Positions 33,354-41,987 of a stretch of DNA of 64,000 bases are shown here, piece after piece. The notes under the pieces are model-generated. The model saw nothing but the letters and a program-made list of their open reading frames with translations, ran no database searches and was not told where the DNA came from. Source of the DNA: Halomarina litorea (GTDB taxonomy: Archaea > Halobacteriota > Halobacteria > Halobacteriales > Haloarculaceae); the NCBI RefSeq assembly GCF_024227715.1, contig NZ_CP100448.1:2563655-2627654 (forward strand). The letters run 5' to 3'. Every line of letters starts with the position of its first letter. Position 1 is the stretch's first letter. Both the position numbers and the translations under genes were made by a program.

Positions 33354-34700
33354 TCAGTCCCAGTCGTCGGGCCAGAGGCCCGCAGCGCGCATCCCGGCCT
33401 CGGCGTCGGCCTCGCGCAACTGGTCGGCGAGGGTGTCCGGGTCGACGCGTCCGGGGTCGTCGGTCGCGGCGAGTTCCCGCACGAGAAGGGCGGTGAGCAT
33501 CGCGTGTTCGCGCAGGTCGCGGACCTCCACCTTGTCGCGCGTGTCGGCGCGGGTGTGGCCCCACCCCCGACCCCGCTCGGCACCAGCGGGTGACTGGCTG
33601 TGCAACTGGAGTGCGGGGACGCCGGCGCGCAGAAACCACCAGTGGTCGCTGTAGGGGTGCGGTTCCTCGGTGACCGCGAGCGGTTGGCCCCACTCGTCGG
33701 TGACTCGCTCCGCGAGGTCCTTCATCCGACCGCTCCCGTGGGTGTACGCCCGGAGGTTCCGGGCGCGGCCGGCGCCGTCGACGTTGCAGACCGCACGCAC
33801 GCGGTCGGTGGGAAGCGAATCGGCGAGGGTTTCGCTCCCCATCAGGCCGATCTCCTCACAGCCCACGCCCGCCAGCACCACCCGCCGGTCGAGGTCCATC
33901 TCTCCGAGGATTCGGGCGGCGGCGACGACGGTAGCGATGCCACAGCCGTTGTCGAGTGCGCCCTCGGCGATGTCGTGGGCGTCGTAGTGGGCCGTGACGA
34001 CGACGCACTCCTCGGTGTCGGGGCCGAGTCGCCCGACGACGTTCCGACTCTCGCCGGGGTCGGTGTGCGCCTCGACCTCGATAGTCGCCTCCGCGCCCAT
34101 CGCGGCGTACTCGGTCAGCCACGCGCCCGTCTCCTTCGAGACGCCCACGCCGGGGACGGCAGCCTCGCCGTCGAACCGCAGGGCACCCGTCGGCGGGAGT
34201 TGCCCCTCGACGTGGTTGACGAAGACGAACGCCTCCGCGCCCGCGGCGACGGCGTGGCCGAACTTCTCCATGCGGTGGACGAACCGGCCCTTCTCGGCCG
34301 GGGTGTCCGTGCTGGCGACGGCGACGTTGCCCGCGAGTTCCTCGCCGACGGCCTCGATTTCCCCGGGCGTCCCGTAGCCCACGTCCACGAGTTCCCCCCG
34401 TACGTCTCCCGCAGGCGAGTACGGGAGCGCGATGGTCTCGAAGGTGCGTTGGACCGTCTCGCCGTCCCGGTCGGCGGTGACGGCCAGTCTCGCGTGCCCG
34501 CGGGTCCAGCGGTTCATCTCGAAAGGTTCGATTTCGGGGACGGCACCCGCGTCGGCGAACGCCTCGGCCACGAGGTCCGCGGCCCGCCGTTCGCCGGGGT
34601 GGCCGCCGAGTCGGTCCTCGATTTCGGTCAGTCTGGTCAGGAACTCCCAGGCGGTGTCGTCGTGCCAGGCGCGGCCGAGCGCCCGGTCCGTATCGTCCAT
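33354..34700 (-). CDS. M28 family zinc aminopeptidase
   Basis: This 448-residue co-catalytic metallopeptidase resembles Aap/IAP-type aminopeptidases. The metal ligands are visible: AHYDAHD, GALDNGCGIA, GVGCEEIGLMGSE, NVDGAGRARN and SDHWWFLRAG. An inserted PA-like domain lies at about residues 110-200 (VDVGYGTPGEIEAVG, AFVFVNHVEG). There is no signal peptide, so it is probably cytoplasmic. It is convergent with truA and divergent from pepF over 129 nt. Confidence 0.9.
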   Translation of the reverse strand: MDDTDRALGRAWHDDTAWEFLTRLTEIEDRLGGHPGERRAADLVAEAFADAGAVPEIEPFEMNRWTRGHARLAVTADRDGETVQRTFETIALPYSPAGDVRGELVDVGYGTPGEIEAVGEELAGNVAVASTDTPAEKGRFVHRMEKFGHAVAAGAEAFVFVNHVEGQLPPTGALRFDGEAAVPGVGVSKETGAWLTEYAAMGAEATIEVEAHTDPGESRNVVGRLGPDTEECVVVTAHYDAHDIAEGALDNGCGIATVVAAARILGEMDLDRRVVLAGVGCEEIGLMGSETLADSLPTDRVRAVCNVDGAGRARNLRAYTHGSGRMKDLAERVTDEWGQPLAVTEEPHPYSDHWWFLRAGVPALQLHSQSPAGAERGRGWGHTRADTRDKVEVRDLREHAMLTALLVRELAATDDPGRVDPDTLADQLREADAEAGMRAAGLWPDDWD

Positions 34701-34800
34701 GGGGTGGCTTCGGCAGACGCCGTGAAAACTCTCCCCTCCACCGGCCGGGTGTCGCCGGCCGACCGACGAAATCCCCGTGCGAGGGCCGAACGACGACGGG

Positions 34801-34805
34801 TTTAA
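34801..34805 (+). promoter_or_regulatory. TATA box for pepF
   Basis: TTTAA lies about 27 nt upstream of the ATG at 34830, in the divergent gap between the M28 gene and pepF, suggesting a leaderless transcript. Confidence 0.5.
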
Positions 34806-34829
34806 CAGTCGTGCGGGTAACTCACGGCC

Positions 34830-36620
34830 ATGAGTTCGGTCCCCGAGCGCGGCGACATCGACGAGGAGTACAAGTGGAACCTCGAGGACATCTACGCCGA
34901 CGACGACGAGTGGGAGGCGGCCTACGAGGAGTGCGAGGGCCTCATCGAGGAACTCGCGGCCTACGAGGGGCGGGCGACGGAGAGCGCGGCGACGCTCCGC
35001 GAGACCCTCGACCAGTACGAGCGAGTACTGCGGACCGTCTCGAACGTCTACTCCTACGCGAGCATGCGCAGCGACGAGGACACCCGCGACCAGACCTACC
35101 AGGCGCTCCAGGCGCGCGCCCAGTCGCTGTACTCGCAGGCCAACAGCGCCTCCAGCTACCTCGAACCCGAACTGCAGGCACTCTCACAGGAGGACATCGA
35201 GGCATACGTCGAGGCCGAACCCGCCCTCGCGAAGTACGAACACTACTTCGACGACGTGTTGCGGATGAAACCCCACACCCGGTCGGCCGAGGTGGAGGAA
35301 CTGCTCGCGGAGCTGGGCGAGGTCACCGGCGCCTCCGGCGAGGTGTACAACATGCTCACCAACGCGGACATGGAGTTCCCCACCGTCGACCACCCCGAGG
35401 ACGGCGAGACCCAGCTCACCCTCTCGAACTACACGAAGCTCCAGAAGCACCCGAACCGCGAGTTCCGCCGGGAGGTCCACGAGACGTTCTACGGCGAATG
35501 GGCGACGGTCCGCAACGCGGTGGGGTCGGCCTACAAGAACAGCGTCAAGACGGATATCAAACTCGCGCAGGCGCGGGACTACGAGACGGCGCGGCAGGCC
35601 GCCCTCGACAGTTCGAACGTGCCGAGGGAGGTGTACGACACGCTCGTCGACACCGTCCGGGAGAACCTCGACGCCCTCCACGCCCACGCCGACCTGAAGC
35701 GCGAGGCCCTCGGCGTCGACGAACTCCAGATGTGGGACCTCTACGCCCCCCTCGCGGACGGCGAGAGCCCAGAAGTGCCCTACGAGCAGGCCCGGGAGTA
35801 CGTCGTCGAGGCCGTCGCCCCCCTCGGCGAGGACTACCAGCAGCGACTCGCCGAGGGCCTCGACTCGCGGTGGGTCGACGTCTACGAGAACGCGGGCAAG
35901 CAGTCGGGTGCGTACTCCGGAGGGACCTACGACAGCCAGCCGTTCATCCTGATGAACTATCAGGACGATATCTCGAGTATGTTCACGCTGGCTCACGAAC
36001 TCGGCCACTCGCTGCACTCGGACCTGACCAGCGACGAACAGCCGTACATCTACAGCGGCTACGAGATATTCGTCGCCGAGGTGGCCTCGACGGTCAACGA
36101 GACGCTCCTGACGAACTACCTGCTGGAGACGGTCGACGACGAGCGGTTCCGCCGGCACGTCCTCGACGAGTACCTCGAACGGTTCCGGTCGACGCTGTTT
36201 CGCCAGACGATGTTCGCGGAGTTCGAACACCGCGCCCACCAGATGGCCGAGGAGGGCGAGGCGCTCACGCCGGACGTGCTGGACGACCTGTACGGCGGCC
36301 TGAAGCGCGACTACTACGAGACGGCGACGGTGGACGAGCACATCACCCGCGAGTGGATGCGAATCCCGCACTTCTACCGCGCGTTCTACGTCTACCAGTA
36401 CGCGACGGGCATCTCCGCAGCGGTGGCGCTCGTCGAGAAGATCGAGGCGGACGGCGAGTCGGCCGCCGCGGACTACCGCCGGTTCCTCCGGTCTGGCTCG
36501 CGCGAGTACCCCCTCGACCTGCTTCGCATCGCCGGCGTGGACATGGCGTCGCCCGCGCCCATCGAGTCTGCGGTCGAGACGTACCGCGAGTACGTCGACG
36601 AGTTCGCGAGCCTGGTCTGA
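34830..36620 (+). CDS. pepF: oligoendopeptidase F (M3 family)
   Basis: This 596-residue M3B zinc peptidase cleaves short cytoplasmic peptides. The active site is TLAHELGHSLHSDL, with the downstream Glu in YEIFVAEVASTVNE. DNPYDSQ-like segments are replaced by GGTYDSQPFILMNY. The N-terminal helical region (residues about 1-200) is the usual lid. The protein is acidic and there is no export signal. It probably degrades proteasome products. Confidence 0.93.
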   Translation: MSSVPERGDIDEEYKWNLEDIYADDDEWEAAYEECEGLIEELAAYEGRATESAATLRETLDQYERVLRTVSNVYSYASMRSDEDTRDQTYQALQARAQSLYSQANSASSYLEPELQALSQEDIEAYVEAEPALAKYEHYFDDVLRMKPHTRSAEVEELLAELGEVTGASGEVYNMLTNADMEFPTVDHPEDGETQLTLSNYTKLQKHPNREFRREVHETFYGEWATVRNAVGSAYKNSVKTDIKLAQARDYETARQAALDSSNVPREVYDTLVDTVRENLDALHAHADLKREALGVDELQMWDLYAPLADGESPEVPYEQAREYVVEAVAPLGEDYQQRLAEGLDSRWVDVYENAGKQSGAYSGGTYDSQPFILMNYQDDISSMFTLAHELGHSLHSDLTSDEQPYIYSGYEIFVAEVASTVNETLLTNYLLETVDDERFRRHVLDEYLERFRSTLFRQTMFAEFEHRAHQMAEEGEALTPDVLDDLYGGLKRDYYETATVDEHITREWMRIPHFYRAFYVYQYATGISAAVALVEKIEADGESAAADYRRFLRSGSREYPLDLLRIAGVDMASPAPIESAVETYREYVDEFASLV

Positions 36621-36667
36621 GGTCGATTCGACGGTCGGGGCGAGCGACTGGTGCGACCCAAAGGCCC

Positions 36668-36673
36668 TTTTAG
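36668..36673 (+). promoter_or_regulatory. TATA box for pan
   Basis: TTTTAG lies about 28 nt upstream of the ATG at 36701, so transcription should start at the coding region. Confidence 0.5.
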
Positions 36674-36700
36674 CTCAGTCTCGTATCGGCACAGTACTCT

Positions 36701-37921
36701 ATGTCACGCAGCCCCTCGTTGCCGGATCGCCCGCAGTTAGAGCTCGATCCGGACATGTCGCCCGGCGAGCGGCTCGACGCGCTGCAGCGGCACTTCGCCC
36801 GTCTTCTCGAGGTGAACGACCAGCTAGAACAGCGACTCGACGACGCCCGCGGTCAGCAGGAGTCGCTCCGCGAGGAGGTCGACACGCTCCAGCGCGAGAA
36901 CGAGACGCTCAAGACGTCCGTCCGGTACATCGCGACGGTCGAGGAGGTGACCGACGACGACGTCATCATCAAGCAACACGGCAACAACCAGGAGGTCCTC
37001 ACGGACGCCGCCCCGCGACTGGAAGGCGAGATCGAGGCCGGCGACCGCGTCGCCATCAACGACTCCTTCTCCATCCAGTCCATCCTCGACGCCGAGACGG
37101 ACGCCCGCGCGCAGGCCATGCAGGTCGACGGCTCGCCGGACGTCGAGTACGCCGACATCGGGGGTCTCGACGAGCAGATCCTGGAGGTCCGCGAGGCCAT
37201 CGAGGAACCCCTGCTCGACGCCGAGCAGTTCGACGCGGTCGGTATCGACCCGCCGTCAGGGGTGTTGCTGTACGGGCCGCCCGGCACCGGGAAGACGATG
37301 CTGGCCAAAGCGGTGGCGAACCAGACGGACGCGACGTTCATCAAGATGGCCGGCTCCGAACTCGTCCAGAAGTTCATCGGCGAGGGGGCCCGCCTCGTCC
37401 GCGACCTCTTCGAACTGGCGAGCGCACGCGAACCGGCCGTCGTCTTCATCGACGAGATCGACGCCATCGCCTCCAAACGGACGGACTCGAAGACGTCGGG
37501 CGACGCCGAGGTCCAGCGGACGATGATGCAGTTGCTCAGCGAGATGGACGGCTTCGAGGACCGCGGCGAGGTTCGCATCATCGCCGCCACCAACCGCTTC
37601 GACATGCTCGACGACGCCATCCTCCGGCCCGGCCGCTTCGACCGCCTCATCGAGGTGCCCGAACCGAACGCCGAGGGCCGCGAGCGCATCCTCGACATCC
37701 ACACCGAGGGGATGGACATCCACGAGGACGTCTCCTACGAGTCGCTCGCGGAGATGACCGAGGGGTTCACCGGGGCGGAACTCGCCAGCCTCGTCACCGA
37801 GGCCGGGATGTTCTCCATCCGCGACGACCGCACCACCGTGGAGATGGGTGACTTCGAGGCGGCCTTCGAGAAGGTCTCCGACGGCGACGACACGACCGGG
37901 ACTCCGGTCGCGTTCCAATAA
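36701..37921 (+). CDS. pan: proteasome-activating nucleotidase (AAA+ ATPase)
   Basis: PAN is the hexameric unfoldase that feeds substrates into the 20S proteasome. In this 406-residue protein residues about 25-70 form a coiled coil (HFARLLEVNDQLEQRLDDAR). An OB domain follows at 75-130. The AAA+ core has Walker A GPPGTGKTMLAKA, Walker B VVFIDEIDA, the pore loop KFIGEGARL and the arginine finger region FDRLIEVPEPN. The last three residues are Ala-Phe-Gln, where the gate-opening HbYX motif would have Tyr in the middle. Confidence 0.95.
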   Translation: MSRSPSLPDRPQLELDPDMSPGERLDALQRHFARLLEVNDQLEQRLDDARGQQESLREEVDTLQRENETLKTSVRYIATVEEVTDDDVIIKQHGNNQEVLTDAAPRLEGEIEAGDRVAINDSFSIQSILDAETDARAQAMQVDGSPDVEYADIGGLDEQILEVREAIEEPLLDAEQFDAVGIDPPSGVLLYGPPGTGKTMLAKAVANQTDATFIKMAGSELVQKFIGEGARLVRDLFELASAREPAVVFIDEIDAIASKRTDSKTSGDAEVQRTMMQLLSEMDGFEDRGEVRIIAATNRFDMLDDAILRPGRFDRLIEVPEPNAEGRERILDIHTEGMDIHEDVSYESLAEMTEGFTGAELASLVTEAGMFSIRDDRTTVEMGDFEAAFEKVSDGDDTTGTPVAFQ

Positions 37922-38001
37922 GTCCGACCGTTTACGCTGCGCTCGTTCGCGCAGGATGCGCTCACTCGCTCGCGGTACAACACGTAGCGGCTACCGCACC
38001 G

Positions 38002-38685
38002 CTATCGCGCCTTCGCTTTCTCCTGTTCCTCGCGGCGAACCGCACCCACCAAGAGCGTGTCGACCACGAGGCTCTCGATACCCCGGCGGATTCGCTCGGA
38101 GAGCGCCTGGTGGGAGATGTCGAGGTCCTCGGCGAGGTCCGCGAGTTCCACCTCGCGCGGGACCGCGAAGTAGCCCCGCTCGGCGGCGGCGGTCAGCGCC
38201 TCGTACTGCCCCTCGGTGAGGCCGTGGCGGCCAGCGGGTTCGCCCTCCAGTTCGCGGACGCTCCGCACGTCGAACGAGAGGCCCTGTTCCTCACAGAACT
38301 CGACGGTGTCGGAGAGACCCTCGCGGGAGGGGTAGAGCACGCGGAGGACCCACTGGTCGCCGTCGGTGGCCGCAGAGAGGATGGTCGCCTCGCTGTTCGT
38401 TATCATCCGGAGGACGACGGGAATCTGGTTGACCCACTCCATCCGGTAGAGGCGCTCCTCCCCGAGGTCGGTGAGCAGGGTGACGTCGCGTGTAGTGTCG
38501 TCGGCATCCAGCACCTCGTCGAGAGCGTCGAAGTTCGGGGCGCGGACCCACAGCAGGGGCATGACGGAGTCGTCGCCCGTCTCGACGAGTTTCTCGCAGT
38601 CGAACGTGGCCTCGGGGACCCCGTCGAGCGTCTGTGCCAGGGCGAACTCCTCGGCGGGAATCGTCGCGGTGATGAGCGTGGCCAT
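38002..38685 (-). CDS. Bat-type HTH regulator (bacterio-opsin-activator HTH_10)
   Basis: In this 227-residue protein the N-terminal 150 residues form the small alpha/beta domain seen in Bat-type proteins (ATLITATIPAEEFALAQTL, LYRMEWVNQIPVVLRMI). The C-terminus is the HTH_10 domain: LTEGQYEALTAAAERGYFAVP, LADLAEDLDISHQALSERIRR. It is a probable DNA-binding transcription regulator with an unknown signal. Its C-terminus is basic (REEQEKAKAR). It is convergent with pan and divergent from the arginine decarboxylase gene. Confidence 0.9.
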   Translation of the reverse strand: MATLITATIPAEEFALAQTLDGVPEATFDCEKLVETGDDSVMPLLWVRAPNFDALDEVLDADDTTRDVTLLTDLGEERLYRMEWVNQIPVVLRMITNSEATILSAATDGDQWVLRVLYPSREGLSDTVEFCEEQGLSFDVRSVRELEGEPAGRHGLTEGQYEALTAAAERGYFAVPREVELADLAEDLDISHQALSERIRRGIESLVVDTLLVGAVRREEQEKAKAR

Positions 38686-38800
38686 GGACGGAGAGACGCG
38701 ACGTCACGGCATAACGGGTGCGCCCTCGGGGTGAGGGTGACCCGGCGGGTGCCGGACGGGAAGCGCAACCCCTTACCCCGTCCTCGCGCTACCCCGGACA

Positions 38801-39286
38801 ATGGGACTCATCCGGGTCGTCTGGGGGACAGCGCGCGCGCCGACGGAGATGGCGTCGTACGACGCCGCACTCGCCGAGGCGAACGTCCACAACTACAACC
38901 TCGTGTCCGTGTCGTCGGTCGTCCCCGCCGGCGCGCGCGTCGAACGCGTGGGTCGCGCACCCGACCTCGGTCCCGCGGGCGAACGCCTGACCGTGGTGCA
39001 GGCGCGAGCGACGGTCTCGGAGGGCCATGCCGCCGCCGGACTCGGGTGGGCGACGGAGGCGAACGGTCGCGGTCTGTTCTACGAGACGTCGGGCGACGAC
39101 CCCGAGGCGGTGCGCCGGGAGGTCGAGGAGGGTCTCGACGCCGGGAGGAATCTCCGAGACTGGGCGTTCGAGGACGAGGGCTTCCAGTCCGCGGAGAGCG
39201 ACCCCGTCGGGGACAACGGGGACGACGGGGAGTACGCCACGGCCGTCGTCCTCGCGGTGTACGGCGAGAGTTCGCCCATCGTCTGA
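38801..39286 (+). CDS. pyruvoyl-dependent arginine decarboxylase
   Basis: This 161-residue proenzyme self-cleaves at a Ser-Ser pair to form a pyruvoyl group. The site is visible in NYNLVSVSSVVPAGARVE (about residue 47). GHAAAGLGWATEANG and the C-terminal strand TAVVLAVYGES complete the fold. It decarboxylates arginine to agmatine, which archaea need for polyamines and for agmatidine in tRNA-Ile2. An acidic loop at about 130-148 is typical of halophilic versions. Confidence 0.93.
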   Translation: MGLIRVVWGTARAPTEMASYDAALAEANVHNYNLVSVSSVVPAGARVERVGRAPDLGPAGERLTVVQARATVSEGHAAAGLGWATEANGRGLFYETSGDDPEAVRREVEEGLDAGRNLRDWAFEDEGFQSAESDPVGDNGDDGEYATAVVLAVYGESSPIV

Positions 39287-39313
39287 GTGCCGGACGCGTC
39301 GCACCTCGCATCC

Positions 39314-39320
39314 TTTTTAA
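39314..39320 (+). promoter_or_regulatory. TATA box for the DUF5811-like gene
   Basis: TTTTTAA lies about 27 nt upstream of the ATG at 39345, within 30 nt after the arginine decarboxylase stop. Confidence 0.55.
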
Positions 39321-39344
39321 CCCCTCCCCCCGTTCCTCGGGCGA

Positions 39345-39680
39345 ATGCACGGCAACACACCCTATGCGGGGAAGCGAGCCGAGAGCGAGGACCTCTCCGC
39401 CGAGGAGGTCGAACTCCTGCGACGCGACCTGCGTGCGCTGGCCGAGCGTACCCGCTCGCTCCTCCCCGACGAGTTCGTCGTCGGGTCGGAGATTCGCAAC
39501 GGGTCGAACGGGCCGCGGGCCACCGTCGCGGTCCAGCCGCCGGTCGGCAAGCTCGTGTCGACGGGCCTCGCCGCCGACGCGACGACGGAGGAGCGCGACG
39601 CACTCGTCCACGAACTCGCGGCGGGGGCGGCCATCCAGGTCAAACACGCCATCGACGACGTCTCGCCGACCGCCGGGTAG
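39345..39680 (+). CDS. small conserved haloarchaeal protein, DUF5811-like (111 aa)
   Basis: This small acidic protein starts MHGNTPYAGKRAE. It contains a helical first half (LSAEEVELLRRDLRALAERTR) followed by LPDEFVVGSEIRNGSNGPRA and AVQPPVGKLVSTGL, and ends in a helical AAIQVKHAIDD. The pattern matches the DUF5811 family as I recall it. The function is unknown. Its own TATA box suggests independent expression. Confidence 0.82.
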   Translation: MHGNTPYAGKRAESEDLSAEEVELLRRDLRALAERTRSLLPDEFVVGSEIRNGSNGPRATVAVQPPVGKLVSTGLAADATTEERDALVHELAAGAAIQVKHAIDDVSPTAG

Positions 39681-39704
39681 GGGATTCTGACGGGCGACGC
39701 GCCG

Positions 39705-40670
39705 TCAGATGACGACGCCGGATCGGAGGACGGCGATGAGCGCAGTCAGCGTGACCATGCTCGCCAGCGTGGAGGTGAGCACCGCCGAACTGACGAACTC
39801 CGCCGGCGAGACGCCGCTTCCTTCCCCGCCGAACTCCAGGATGAGGATGAGCGGGGTGATGGCCGCCGGCGTGGCGCACTCGAGGACGAACACGCGTGCG
39901 ACCGTACTGTTCTGGACGCCGAAGCCGAGGCCAGCGAGGGCGAGGACGATGCCGATACCGACCAGCGGCGCGACGAGGAGTTTCATCACGTTCGCCAGTC
40001 CAAGCGGTCCGAGCGCGGCGCGCACGTCCGTCCCCACCAGTTGACTGCCGAGCATCAACAGCATGAGCGGGATGGCCGCGTCGCCGACGAGTTTCAGCGT
40101 CTGCATGACCGTCGTGCCCGTATCGGGCGAGACGCCCACGAACCGGAGGACGAGGGCGGCGAGGACGGCGTACAGCAGCGGGATGGTGAACACCCGCTTG
40201 ACGCCGCTCAGGCCGCCGCTTCCGCCGCTCCGGGCCGCGATGTACACCCCGTGAGAGTAGATGAGGACGCTCTGGATTGCGAGAAAGAGCACCGCGGTCG
40301 ACCGCCCGACCGCGCCGAAGGCGAACGCGGAGAGGGGGATGCCGAAGTTCCCGCAGTTGGGGTAGGTACTGGAGAGGACCGTCGCACTGGAGAGCGGTTC
40401 GTCGAGGCCGATGGCCCGGACGGCCACCTCGGCGAGGGCGGCGAGGACGACGATATACGCCGTCACGCCGACGGCGAGTTTGGCGACGGTGTCGGCGTCG
40501 ATGCTGGTCGTGAGCAGGCTGTGGAAGACGAGCGCCGGGACGAGGACGTAGACGACCACCGTGTTCAGCGGGTCCACGTCCAGGTCCTTGCTCCGCCCGA
40601 GGAGGAACCCGACCGCCCCGATGGCGACGATGGGAGCGATGGCGGACGCGAAGATGGAGACCAGCGACAC
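39705..40670 (-). CDS. AEC family transporter, GTG start
   Basis: This 321-residue membrane protein has ten helices in the AEC (auxin-efflux-carrier-like) pattern. The conserved SSTYPNCGNFGIPLSAF lies at the first discontinuous helix, and LECATPAAITPLIL at the second. The frame has no ATG at the beginning; GTG 40670 (VSLVSIFASAIAPIV) gives a normal first helix, while upstream sequence is not hydrophobic. Substrates are organic anions in many members. It follows the alpha/beta hydrolase gene on the same strand. Confidence 0.85.
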   Translation of the reverse strand: MSLVSIFASAIAPIVAIGAVGFLLGRSKDLDVDPLNTVVVYVLVPALVFHSLLTTSIDADTVAKLAVGVTAYIVVLAALAEVAVRAIGLDEPLSSATVLSSTYPNCGNFGIPLSAFAFGAVGRSTAVLFLAIQSVLIYSHGVYIAARSGGSGGLSGVKRVFTIPLLYAVLAALVLRFVGVSPDTGTTVMQTLKLVGDAAIPLMLLMLGSQLVGTDVRAALGPLGLANVMKLLVAPLVGIGIVLALAGLGFGVQNSTVARVFVLECATPAAITPLILILEFGGEGSGVSPAEFVSSAVLTSTLASMVTLTALIAVLRSGVVI

Positions 40671-40729
40671 GACCCACCCGACGGAGGGGGCCGTTACAAG
40701 GGTTGCGAACGGCGCAACCCGGGCCCCAG

Positions 40730-41698
40730 TCAGCCGAAGGAGTCGTGCAGGTCCGCACAGACCGCCCGCACCGCGTCGTGAGCCGGTTCGAGTTCCGGTT
40801 CGACCACCATCCCGAAGAACCCGTGGATGACTCCCTCGTAGTGGTGGTGGGAGACGGACGTGCCGGCCTCGTCGAGCCGGTCGGCGTAGGCGACCCCCTC
40901 GTCGCGCAGTGGGTCGAACCCGGCGGTGACGACGGTCGCCGGCGGGAGGTTCGAGAGGTCCCGCGCCTGTAGCGGCGCGGCGTAGGGGTTGCTCCGGTCG
41001 ACGGGTCGCTCGAGGTAGTGGTCCCAGAACCACGCCATGTCCTCCCGCGTGAGGAAGTAGCCCTCGGCGTTCTCCTCGTAGGAGTCGGTGGTGAGGTCGA
41101 AGTCGGTGACGGGGTAGACGAGGACCTGGTGGGCGAGCGACGGCCCGTCACGGTCCCGAGCGAGGAGGGCGACAGCCGCCGCGAGGTTGCCCCCCGCGCT
41201 GTCGCCGGCGACGGCGAGTCGCCCGGGGTCGCCGCCGACCACCGCGGCGTTCTCCGCGACCCACTCCAGCGCGGCGTAGCAGTCCTCGACCGGCGCGGGG
41301 AAGGGGTGTTCGGGCGCGAGGCGGTAGTCCACGCTGACGACGACGGACCCCGACTCGGCGGCGAGGGTGCGACAGGTCGCGTCGTGGGTGTCGAGGTTCC
41401 CGACGACCCACCCCCCGCCGTGGAAGTAGACCACGACCGGCGCCGGCCCGTCGGCGTCGGGTTCGTAGACGCGCACCGGGAGTTCGGTCCCGACGTCCCC
41501 GCCGGGAATCGAGAGGTCGCGGACCCGCCCGACGGGAGGGAGCTGTTCGGGGTCGAAGGTGAACAGGTCGTCGAGGAGGCGGCGCGCACCGCCGACCGAC
41601 AGCGCGCTGAGTGGTGGGACGCCCTGTTCGTCCATCGCCGCGAGCACGGCCTGTACGTCCGCCCGTGGTTCGTCAGCTGCTGACATTGCGTACGCCAT
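40730..41698 (-). CDS. alpha/beta hydrolase of the hormone-sensitive-lipase family
   Basis: This 322-residue esterase has the HSL signatures: oxyanion motif YFHGGGW, nucleophile AGDSAGGN, the Asp of FDPLRDEG and the His of VIHGFFGM, in that order. It hydrolyses small esters. Both ATG 41698 and ATG 41686 (MSAADEP) are possible; the difference is four residues. There is no signal peptide. It sits upstream of the AEC transporter, but a link is not evident. Confidence 0.93.
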   Translation of the reverse strand: MAYAMSAADEPRADVQAVLAAMDEQGVPPLSALSVGGARRLLDDLFTFDPEQLPPVGRVRDLSIPGGDVGTELPVRVYEPDADGPAPVVVYFHGGGWVVGNLDTHDATCRTLAAESGSVVVSVDYRLAPEHPFPAPVEDCYAALEWVAENAAVVGGDPGRLAVAGDSAGGNLAAAVALLARDRDGPSLAHQVLVYPVTDFDLTTDSYEENAEGYFLTREDMAWFWDHYLERPVDRSNPYAAPLQARDLSNLPPATVVTAGFDPLRDEGVAYADRLDEAGTSVSHHHYEGVIHGFFGMVVEPELEPAHDAVRAVCADLHDSFG

Positions 41699-41739
41699 CT
41701 GGTGTCAACCGACAAGTAGCTTCCCACAGTGCGGGCGGG

Positions 41740-41937
41740 TCAGGTGGCGTCCGTCTCCGGCGGGTCGACGAACAGGCCGTACCAGACGGCCCCACCGGCG
41801 GGGATGGACCCCCCGAGCATCCCCGTCGCGGTGGAAACCGAGAGCGCGAGACTCGCGAATCCCCCGAGGGCGAGCGACACCGGCATCACGACGAGCAACA
41901 GGTCGTACAGGCCGAGCGACGCGTCGCTCCGGGTCAT
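41740..41937 (-). CDS. small membrane protein (65 aa)
   Basis: The peptide starts MTRSDASLGLYDLLLVVMPVS and has two hydrophobic helices (residues about 10-32 and 38-55) with a short acidic tail (DPPETDAT). The pattern is common among small haloarchaeal membrane proteins. A longer start at 41961 is less likely. It lies 50 nt downstream of infB on the same strand. Confidence 0.75.
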   Translation of the reverse strand: MTRSDASLGLYDLLLVVMPVSLALGGFASLALSVSTATGMLGGSIPAGGAVWYGLFVDPPETDAT

Positions 41938-41987
41938 GCACCCCGGAGTGACGAGCGTCACCTAATTAATAGTTATTACCACTCCGG

